Assembly: GCF_000835495.1 (NCBI RefSeq)
Contig: NW_015622544.1
Location: forward strand, 81,704-145,703
Length of the DNA stretch: 64,000 nucleotides
Origin: Cladophialophora immunda
Taxonomy: Eukaryota > Ascomycota > Eurotiomycetes > Chaetothyriales > Herpotrichiellaceae
Direction of reading: 5' to 3'
A program made the position numbers and the translations under genes. Within the stretch, counting starts at the first letter, position 1; each line of letters begins with the position of its first letter. This document shows positions 23,301 to 27,509 of this stretch, in pieces. The notes below the pieces were generated by a model. It had not been told where the DNA came from, searched no databases, and was given only the letters and a program-made list of their open reading frames with translations.

Positions 23301-26300
23301 GATGCGAGAATCATTAAGCAAGAACCTCTTCGCTCCGAGGATGACATCAACGTCGCTGCAGGCACAGGCGAATTAATGTTTCAATCTGCTGGACTGGACG
23401 CGGCGCCCAATCAGTATGCTCTGAACAAAAAGCATGATCCAACTCCTATATCAGATCAATCTCCACCGTTGTCTACGAGTACTCAGCCTCGAGATGAGAC
23501 ACTGCCGAGCGAGATTGAAGTTGATCCGGGGCAGCCCAGCAGGAATATTGCAGACGATTCGCTCCCAAGACTAACGGAATCTACCGATATGATATCAAGT
23601 CCACCTGAAACCAAGACTAGTGCCGAGTCAGAAAACGATCAGTTAACTCCATCATTGAGGGAGCCTGACGACTCTCACGAGCACGACGAACCGTACGGGT
23701 TCGTCTCAGCTCACAGTCGGGTCCCAGAAGCGACCAGGTATCAGCAAGATGTGTTCGAGACTGATATGATCACTCCAGAGGAGCAATCGACTGCCGCTAA
23801 AATTGATGAAGCGAATACTATGACAACCACCACAATCGCAGCTTCTGAAGGTACAGACAGCAAAAGGGGACTCGAAGAAACTGATTTTGACACCAACAAA
23901 GACAATTCGAAGCGCAAGAAGAGCAAGAAGGACAAGAAGGACAAGAAGTCAAGAAAGAAAAGCAGAATCTCCGATGGGGCCGAGGACACCGAGCCGCCAA
24001 AGATAGAGCTCGATCAAAACGAGGCTCTAGAGCCTGGAGTCTTTGAAGCTGCCCGCGACGAGAGCACGGTGATTTCAGATGCCCCAGAGCAGCTCCCAGA
24101 GAACGCCGAGGATTTGTCCGATGTAAGTGCGACCACACGTGAAAGACGAAAGAGAAGGAGATCACCTCCGGCCTGGGCAGGAGAGGAGCCTGAAGACCTC
24201 CCAAGAGGTCGTGCGCTTACTCCACCACCTGAACACGATGATATCATGGACACTGCACTTGGCATTGCAGCAGGACTTGGCTTCGGTGCTGGAGAAAACG
24301 AGTCAACAAGAGAATCTTCGCGAAACGTGCCGTCGCCTGCCCGGCAACCCTCCAGCGGGTGGTCTTTTGCTAAGCTTGATCCCATTACGAAACTTGCCCA
24401 TGCAGACACGAACCGAGACAGCGGTGTGCAGTTCGAGTCGCCGACACTGTCCTCTGGCCAATTTATAACCCAACGGGACAGCGGCTATATCCCAAGTCCT
24501 ACCATCGGACACGGGGAATTCAGCTCTACCCGGGATAGGCAACCAGATATGAATCTACGTCCGCCTCGACCTCAATCGCCAACGAGCTCGACAGAGGACG
24601 TATCCAAGGCTGTCACGAGCAGACAGTACGTCGATCAGCCGGCTAGCCTGGAGACACCGAGGAGGAAGCCGTCGCCAGTGGAATCCACTTCGAAAGACAG
24701 ATCCTCGGTGTTATTCAATTCATCTCCTGCCATGCCATCTCCGTTAAACACCGATATCCGAAGCAGAAGTCCTCAACCTATTGCAAGTCCCCTCCGGAGA
24801 AGCCCCAGCATCCATGGCCACCATCACAGCCGGGAGGAGCTAAGACAACAAAAGGCTAGAATTTCTCCACGCCACGAAGACAGTGACCAGCTTGCTTCCA
24901 ATCTCATCGATCGATCAGCTGCAGCACCAGTGACTCGCGCGGCGTTCGACTCGCATTCGCACAACAACCCTAATCGCCCTTATTCGCCGGGTAAGACGAC
25001 ACTGAATGCGATCAACGAAGATGTACACGAGCCGACTTCCCAGGCGCATCCATTCTCAGATCCGCCCGCGTCTCTTACGCCTCGACATTCTGCGGAGAAC
25101 GATAGCCTTGCTGCAGCTGGCTTGGTGGCAGCCGCCGGAGCAGCCACGTTTGCAGCGGCCAATGATGTTTCACGTGACTCTCCAGCTCCCGGCGCTAAAT
25201 CGCTTGGCAGAACCAAGTCGCGAACTTCGTCGTTGCGCAACCTGCGCAGCGTTTCCATTTCCCCATACGACCCAGCCAATTTCGCGTCCGGGTCATCGCA
25301 AGGACCGATTAATACTCAGAGCGCCGGCAAGGCTGCCGTTCGTGAGAGGGAAATGGCAGAGATATACGTAAGTTTGGCACAATCTGATGGAATACTCTTG
25401 TTCCTAACAGCCTCGCAGGATGGCTACGGTTCCTACCCAGGCAGTCCCCGCTCACCAACGCGACCTCCAAGTATCCGACGGCGGCAGAGCATGCAGCAAA
25501 TAAGAGATCTTGAGGCAAAGCTGGACCAGCTCGCCAGTGAGAACCGCTCCTTGGCCGAAGCAAAGATCGTCACAGAACAGCAACTCGAACAAGCTCACTT
25601 TGAACGCAACCGAAATGAAAATGCTACGGTAGCTTTCAACGCACAATTACAGGAGCGGGATGCAGATATCGCACGTCTCAAGCAAGAAGTGGCGTCATTG
25701 ATCGCGGCCCACGAGTCGCTGAAGCAAGAACACGAACAGAGCTTATTCAGTCTCCGGCAAAATCATGAAGAGGCGCAATCACAATGGCAAGATTCTTTAA
25801 AAGAACTGGAAACCCTTCGATCAAGGCACAACGAGCTGTCAACTGGGATGGAATCCATTGTCAGGCATGAAATCGATACGGCTCTGAGCGAGAAGAATGC
25901 CGAGATTCAGCGACTTCGGGGAGATCTTGAAGCGTCAAGAGAGAAGATCCGAGACTTGCAATCTCAGATATTATCGAGAGGAGCAGACGATGTGGTTGTC
26001 TTCCATGACGAGGATTACTTCGATCAAGCGTGCCAGAAGTTGTGTCAACAAGTACAAGGATGGGTGTTACGCTTTTCTAAATTCAGCGATCTTAAGCTTT
26101 GTCGGACAACAAGCGAGGTCCGGGACGAGAAGATTGTCGACCGATTCGACAATGCGATACTAGATGGTTCCGATGTGGACGTCTACCTAGCGGACCGTGT
26201 CAAGCGACGAGATGTCTTCATGTCGGTGGTGATGACCATGATCTGGGAGTATGTCTTTACCAGATACCTTTTCGGAATGGATCGAGATCAGCGGCAGAAA

Positions 26301-26948
26301 CTAAAGCAACTGGAGAAGAACCTTGGTGAAGTGGGACCGCAGAGCGCTATTCACCAGTGGAGAGCCCTCACGCTCACATTGCTCTCCAAACGGGAAAGTT
26401 TCAAAGCGCAGCGAGAAAGCGATACGGAAGCAGTGGCGATTGAGATCTTCTCAACACTGTCACGCTTCCTCCCTCCGCCACAGCATCTGGAGGAGCAGAT
26501 TGTGGGATCACTGCGCAATGTCATGCGCACGGCCGTGGAATTATCGATCGAGATGCGCACACAGCGAGCCGAGTATATCATGCTACCGCCATTGCAGCCC
26601 GAGTACGATACCAATGGCGACCTGGCTCGGAAAGTGTATTTCAATGCAAGCTTGATGAATGAAAGAAGTGGCGAAACGACAAGCAATGAGGAGTTGGAGC
26701 GTGAACATGCCGTGGTGCGTATGGTACTCTTCCCGCTCGTTGTCAAGAAAGGGGACGACAATGGAGTGGGGGATGAGGAGATTGTGGTATGCCCTGCGCA
26801 GGTTTTGATCGCAAGACCAGATAAGGGAAAGAGAGTGAAGAGTTCGACGAGGCACGCTAGCGGTGGTAGCGATGCTAAGAGCTTGCGGGCCGTGAGCACG
26901 CACAGTCTTGCCATGAGTGGAATTGAAGGGAACGAGAACATGTTCTGA
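8262..26948 (+). CDS. lah: Leashin-like giant 'involucrin repeat' protein (probable Woronin body tether, Lah)
   Basis: Two exons: 8262-25367 and 25419-26948, about 6,211 residues; the 51-nt intron has no stop. N-terminal third: Ser/Arg-rich disorder, a poly-Gly run (about 308-316), a conserved-looking block with WWRDPEAV and a C-K-Y-C-F motif (about 425-450), and several short Ala/Gly-rich hydrophobic segments, each followed by basic/SR stretches. Middle (about 2,660-5,240): acidic, Pro/Thr-rich, with about 19 imperfect units, each a Lys/Arg block framed by acidic residues. C-terminus: coiled coil (about 5,720-5,890), then a folded helical domain to the end. This plan (conserved ends, long diverged repeat middle) matches Aspergillus Leashin/Lah, where the N-terminal part binds the Woronin body and the C-terminal part anchors to the septal pore. 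Identity is inferred from architecture and length. The start is the first ATG after an in-frame stop. Confidence 0.75.
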   Translation: MKKSSSGRHRAGSEASSRSQRPRNDDQDSTKARSTADAMTTSSSRPKSGRSNYYEPDATYATTITDEPSQISDRYRNDSRKELQSSDTRKRSSKTDGRTKYEKSRGDKEDNDSWKPRKEDSTRDSHKSSKSSGRERARVHRDNSASLPQNQFPGEFPATYSEPYRPPGLAAEYYGDNGESVAFQPGVRPNAPNIVTSAEQAHLLEPTVEAKPPPEPSSMGQVGAAASYFGHADYDGNFGSQTTPSKPPQRLSLGSDKPPKHSYYGASPRSSPVHQGSHAPTFGLPPGPIGSYPSSGTAAIGEAAEYYAGGGGGGGGGTSASVWQTPNRPLPGSQTTSTPYSAPAGIGGSHQHSTAALYGGAAALAGAAAGAYVSGHSHHQHPSGQLQPSTNLAGPAHGYPLSQNTQMHHAHRHKHQGLFGRFIDWWRDPEAVARFEEYTETIGVCKYCFDPMSSPADAPRRHDYRRRRQSPGNRYGSTTRVDKIYRHSSDENLRKHSSIKKKMAVGGLTGYGAAKLGQAITKQKHDFDDTYSVKSGRPVNQSRVSFQEEQQFQRYDDAGFERPQSRQRASRSKTSSTQRGHHGRRSSSSSSNSSSRPISHGAALSAGLGAAGVAVGAAALNAGFRRRSKSRSRSPSSRKKYFSKRVSPMHSYVDLSATNDAAAGGLLSFFTSPSANSRKGKKPKGLFNFSNASSSSSDADLRFGEGTVRRKTSKKRLRERQGRQHRNDSVTAMEDLVNTGTALADEANWRERKGRQKYEADKHTGLGGRLADGRRISMADHETHGGPDDEWYDTDGGGDSETSVDMAMAYGGRSSASQSREHLPQAGRASVPGYNFREADQRQYHNSLGQANNGSAPSFPISTVETAALAGAAGALGGWTASNALSQESKPPTYSALDPMRELEPRPLSDPPSKTASHEPTRVSSTTVPLQQPQPMVPLAPFIDHNISEGIQFGEQTRQTGRRTSSYTARDSKPAKIPSQGPRSSVNFNSSDEQLESGERASGRDKRRMVSFGENDGRKLDDAAISMESTQKPAVSLRDETSPRPKRSHDVRSSSFDADDRVAEIDRELERLYQEHQKAEKRKQESGLKKAVVGAAAAVAVASIASKGNKSRSREEDTPTRKSNLKKTREKDATSSPETQQERIARMAAHRVRSTPSPVQHDDYSAFFVPTEIKEHLKEHNDKSEHRDDFGATVVEIVPGVPKPSSSHPFDPFTYRQFGLELDDDPLLHPWPVPILALVEPTPPGSRVQSVKGDETPIIEPKSKEEPDDIGEPLERRESKVTWGNHDTYVYDVVTPEYERSDYGPDTHLQGQKTTGISSPDDVTEEPISIPEESQERPSPSRAWTLDEKEAEKLEKEVPVVDDRPQISRAWTVDDKEAEELVQEIPERQPENTPGNTHYGTEDQHNPRDTTSSINGGTEERHGDYFPAEMDETSGKKAFYQTPFPETVSDLSPIGGYPTTVSPETKSRTVLALEDGGGRSDEGMRDKDNTSTAVRLSKSDRRRRERSSSSADAFRPFPSHQDPSGLSEDLTPAQPLRVTDNDRDLENKSAAGGPSALGLGIATSVLLATDQVMKDSAQHDENDSANGGKDQFSRPEGLTTLTDRKSQHPRSISKGGYHSDPEEWEHSREKPKRSKTGSKSEVGEKTTRKSKSRRTADSADFEPLRRSRTDDDLYENERSGRSPRYSNGDHDEKPTISRSSKGEERTSRGRLRKDSDGYHESDNRSVAGSTSDSRTKKESGGFFSNLFSSNKSDVSTSSKKSSKSSKSESRADQDRYDGSESRRKRRSKDKAGFDDVASAISEPPGRSRRSPDRQTVHDGQKEASNEQTVDDGFVSAEETAGTPVKDIADQESFLASRPEMPQPMVMDIPMGSDGVSGPRSERETSSTPNTTASIHAQGTTLYTEGEHNAASLTALIEGDRSGTLPTEAGAGVVEEMQSPEERFSAPFPPPATSRRLSAIRTGDILSSPMVASSPTAVPLHFRRPPISPTNQRFSMSSPVMSPSSPLTTPRTRQGRPKSTEFRSSKEFRPLYLVERRNYARNPASELAEEYPSLPSSKTSSTHPSMEDLRAEAHLQDQPESFTSSRISSEVFREHGRRHSYSYWHDGEKRRESPDYLDSRSATPVPGEAQRARDQEKKPKPKYEFHSPSELLQDPAFFHDVVPVDEDVVPHSPLPSVASTDADQDYMSARSRSLSPTGTRSRSRGRRSASTPRSTSASWRTGIATAAAGALVGSALAAAAHRGLKESQEIPGEEAETPRKPGSLAEVFTEVAPASEPRAVNATGAGNETTFQQPSEDKSTHTTSDLPRDDLHRDAESQAPTRGALSSDAWRDVFTAIHKRRIDPDVITDRNTAVNTESDSGSLQKPYAHDHVSPSKLEGMVLAQSWDGLPLDPSEVAEESIISPEKVARLEKESGENHEATLLAQSTAVEPFHRALSLEKQTGPIEGSQEGLGLQTKSFEEEATRPSDGLKSQEAADSIEGARLTSSETFPLMVQANREQADVETNNTEPKDVFTSDIQDVEDFTSGVDDAFEDATDMQPTGTAPELESETLAQPEAAHTVDVEEQNVASVQAAPGRSLAGDEASDTARPSLDPLEEAFKEAMEARGLTAGATVEAAYQAFQPEIPDVGGTQLSTIREEGEATASSSEQVSGSTEREAPSGSSKKERRKQKKAKKALTLDNPMESDSAPAEVGHSLQPAIEERQDLQTGEPILSGELTKEPSPAGETPNPFGDDFEIEASELKVPHGDVKADSNVFVAPGAAIGKIALSSTPDDDTSVPNSKKGRKGKKEKKKRSQSYSWDDVDPTQPGESALAVEPAAQQQPNAMAASDEPAPAISEGPGAPEMSVGSADTVQQESDYAPEMSSKSSKKKRSKRASVPFTIEETAGQISEEQPAGTMLSQESQPSTDQAAHMPSQTREPTFTEQMVREQVPVKETRSAPEPFVPQAIRVTSGVAPIHSSVDISIPEVAGDKAPQTPGAEDTQIGASLENKSDQNQTLDVCAAADSSEAEVPLAKQQLSGDNARTSADESEAAGPQIAPTDATVLVDPVTSTNETKQELKAVDTSLGLVPEVGVAQDEDAGKHLGLEFEANPAVAEGEQVHDKQEIAAPTLPAVVEERPEELLTTSNYDKGPATAQTPINETSPEGPPALEDEDIWGSATKRTRKDKKKKRAPASDHAEQSKSVQKVPFSDETVTKPGSSGARGDKKDTEIPTAPEPTGTLSLEDSELVEYEPRQDEDMFPVTTTKSKKDKKKKRASAFEGTEIPSSPQEGEIAGSIANSSIPKEGSTTEAPTTQEFAEVEPGPTTSLGREEPQDDIDGFSFSFKKKTKKSKAKAKKQRQSLLDDVAGSADDAGAENDKQLPTVLPTTPAAQIEGAGLATHPDKKTEAAQDLQSGDGKASPNVEDLNTGAVPQQPISVLPTEIAGSNEDAPEPADFAIDYHVDSLASLDVPKEMPPAPEPSLDKLPDEALQSDETTGGEAKVIESFADGTAAPETSTVETTKASIITGSRVVENPPPETAALVSPIEPTAEPPTEPPTDLANEPTTERTAELIFEPTTEAATDHISEFTAEHPSEHPPELNVDSAVEPEPLVEPIAEAVAGPITQASTETSIEAPIKTSAESTTGPLSEVNITTPTEAIMDTPAGLADEAGVKAGSEAVIKPPPSREPSAVPGDSEPMTEEDLNFSRKRSKKDKKNKKNKRQSTLTAETIQPGPETRENHTLADEPERDFDESTQGDISKSVFPEEDKQDAPAITKDIDEENIGSTYAMAKKDKKKKKRRSTQVADSPQLATKTDATDHSNSKSETMAESRPAETVTGELGPDSESMSGSALEATQPKGDVLTVEGDSENIRHEQPETSRHEDLAFTCTKSNKDKKRKKRQSNIESATPEPASEMSREEAFQPTANNVAEPFTIDETRALETVETLDGERNLPTPEDEAEERLPSTDKKKKNRKKGQKLKLDEASLTQDGEQVGLREDPYIESNVENRVKEQDVNLPETQPIPGPLTRREPAPAEAEDLVADTWTPEESTSIHLEGLSHQLQADDDVEESGKIPKDSKQDDSDVEKSLQKEFVPVKPVQNEAELLSEDGRRVPEMGNSLVSAPEDLTIAGVAETASTDPTFEQAGLFRKKTKKGKKNARQSTAEELEGQEAAKPPMGEDDSSPIPLEAAQPVTETEWPIPKKSKSKNGKRNSQQLVLDDSGAEPAPLAPEIEPATLKGSDEPILQTLPAAPDVWEAMTNQGAGIENWSVSKKNGRKKKRQATSTDVEGLSGSLEASTGSTPPAESEQSARKPSFSTFEGDVLSAPQTEDLTKEYRSDSAVVDANSKSIGDTARQDKTLMNPTPTLERTIMEVQDPAEATTGDVYTTALADIVQSDSQNFQPSNHLVADVPNTTLPEENRADIDTVIPDSLANDESRGTPVLTEGVDEVPTKLDTNSAHVEESSISDAQVFTESKQAHNTERDPPETPITTPAAQSHFKESAGPNAEEPFGIAKQRFQENLPPEPATGFPNRRPEAETISTSEVPSVAQEVNQGIEDTTEEATLSSRPKKKKNKKQRQSTYEESISEPHQSENMEHEANPEEAETEPVTEPVVVDSPEKSRRTSRSNDVAAGEEIITSSTKAKKDKDKKKKRNILLVEDEVNGPQPTVRNDIEPAEEATISESQPEAEATAKSISATALELEPKPEHDAAEKGMERLPAQSLTPVKHTEDVAHGASDETREVAQASPPAANEMGGVGEPFKSNAGGEAASHTETESGTAEGTNQSIPEDIPAMEEPDTIGPGLSFNKKSEKEKRKSKRKSAFEEEEPTIDVVDGPRIDNEVEMPQNDVPAAPNQSSISTEIQSESEWGFSSKRSKKKGKLGKAPTATDGTGTPGTATTNSNEEFASAMQTPIQRTASPELMDSVKAEQTALTAPEAGTADYFTPAPTKKKSKKDKKRKSLLPWTGNEDQTTEDASGTLTLALLPESEAPKTGLNLASAALAAGPKRFENSAEDKHEISTLPTESQVTTMEDTLESDARIIKQEPLRSEDDINVAAGTGELMFQSAGLDAAPNQYALNKKHDPTPISDQSPPLSTSTQPRDETLPSEIEVDPGQPSRNIADDSLPRLTESTDMISSPPETKTSAESENDQLTPSLREPDDSHEHDEPYGFVSAHSRVPEATRYQQDVFETDMITPEEQSTAAKIDEANTMTTTTIAASEGTDSKRGLEETDFDTNKDNSKRKKSKKDKKDKKSRKKSRISDGAEDTEPPKIELDQNEALEPGVFEAARDESTVISDAPEQLPENAEDLSDVSATTRERRKRRRSPPAWAGEEPEDLPRGRALTPPPEHDDIMDTALGIAAGLGFGAGENESTRESSRNVPSPARQPSSGWSFAKLDPITKLAHADTNRDSGVQFESPTLSSGQFITQRDSGYIPSPTIGHGEFSSTRDRQPDMNLRPPRPQSPTSSTEDVSKAVTSRQYVDQPASLETPRRKPSPVESTSKDRSSVLFNSSPAMPSPLNTDIRSRSPQPIASPLRRSPSIHGHHHSREELRQQKARISPRHEDSDQLASNLIDRSAAAPVTRAAFDSHSHNNPNRPYSPGKTTLNAINEDVHEPTSQAHPFSDPPASLTPRHSAENDSLAAAGLVAAAGAATFAAANDVSRDSPAPGAKSLGRTKSRTSSLRNLRSVSISPYDPANFASGSSQGPINTQSAGKAAVREREMAEIYVSLAQSDGILLFLTASQDGYGSYPGSPRSPTRPPSIRRRQSMQQIRDLEAKLDQLASENRSLAEAKIVTEQQLEQAHFERNRNENATVAFNAQLQERDADIARLKQEVASLIAAHESLKQEHEQSLFSLRQNHEEAQSQWQDSLKELETLRSRHNELSTGMESIVRHEIDTALSEKNAEIQRLRGDLEASREKIRDLQSQILSRGADDVVVFHDEDYFDQACQKLCQQVQGWVLRFSKFSDLKLCRTTSEVRDEKIVDRFDNAILDGSDVDVYLADRVKRRDVFMSVVMTMIWEYVFTRYLFGMDRDQRQKLKQLEKNLGEVGPQSAIHQWRALTLTLLSKRESFKAQRESDTEAVAIEIFSTLSRFLPPPQHLEEQIVGSLRNVMRTAVELSIEMRTQRAEYIMLPPLQPEYDTNGDLARKVYFNASLMNERSGETTSNEELEREHAVVRMVLFPLVVKKGDDNGVGDEEIVVCPAQVLIARPDKGKRVKSSTRHASGGSDAKSLRAVSTHSLAMSGIEGNENMF
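9186..9209 (+). repeat. GGTGGA microsatellite coding poly-Gly
   Basis: Four tandem GGTGGA units inside the leashin-like gene encode a run of glycines. Slippage here would change only the Gly number. Confidence 0.8.
16230..23980 (+). repeat. Lysine-rich 'involucrin-type' repeat region, about 19 imperfect units
   Basis: Protein-level repeats within the leashin-like exon. A typical unit is an acidic stretch, a Trp/Phe, 12-20 residues dominated by Lys/Arg (such as KKDKKKKR), then often RQST or RxS, and another acidic stretch. Unit cores lie near 16241, 16597, 16852, 17740, 17990, 18215, 19310, 19560, 19860, 20090, 20630, 20800, 21010, 21885, 22110, 22600, 22795, 23025 and 23895. Spacing varies from about 170 to 1,000 bases, and DNA identity between units is low, so these are old repeats. 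Confidence 0.75.
18829..19110 (+). repeat. Glu-Pro-Thr/Ala short repeats
   Basis: About 95 residues of degenerate EPTTE/EPPTE-type words (4-8 residues each) inside the leashin-like middle region, visible in DNA as repeated GAxCCTACC-like words. No basic block occurs here, unlike the surrounding repeats. Confidence 0.6.
25368..25418 (+). other. Stop-free in-frame intron of the leashin-like gene
   Basis: Donor GTAAGT, branch-site match CTAAC and acceptor GCAG delimit 51 nt (17 codons) with no stop. The splice signals are textbook for this window. Its retention would add a hydrophobic 17-residue insert just before the coiled coil. Confidence 0.8.
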
Positions 26949-27509
26949 TGGGATAGCACATGTTGATGGGTATTATCGGGAATCTGCTTTCATTTGCATG
27001 GCGATGGTGTTGGTGGTTGTCGTTGGAGGAGTATGTCCGATCGCAAACGCGGTCTCGTTTTCTGCTGGCATGGGATGGGGACAAGATTGCAGTTCCCAGC
27101 GTTCACGGACGACGATACGAATCTCTTTACATATCTGTCTAGATAGTGTACCTAATGAACGTGGCTATTCATGAGGAAGGACGTCATTGTAAACCACCTC
27201 CGTGGCGGGCATTTCTGTTTCGAGGAGGTTGTCGCGTGCGGAGTCGTCGAGGGACTGCGCCTGTGAAACCCGCCGTTGCCACACGTCATGGTCAAAGTGT
27301 ATATCGGTCAAGCATTGGCTTTTGAACGAGCCCCCAGCAACAAAACCATCATTTGTACATGAGATCCAAAGTCCACTCCTTTACCACCTGTCTTTCTTAC
27401 TTGTTTTATTTATCAGCTTGTTTTGGCCGGATTGGAATCTTCGTTCTGTCTGCAAGCCACTCCCAGACCTCCCTTGCTAGCCTCGCCTGCGATACCTCTT
27501 CATCGTTGA
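26949..27509. other. Intergenic
   Basis: 3' flank of the leashin-like gene and pyrimidine-rich leader of the CorA-type transporter (about 27360-27509). No RNA gene or repeat seen. Confidence 0.5.

Noticed and set aside
8438..24542. Many 60-217 codon frames on the minus strand and alternate plus frames inside the leashin-like gene
   Set aside because: They mirror the biased, repetitive codons of the giant exon, have no domain features and usually lack ATG starts.
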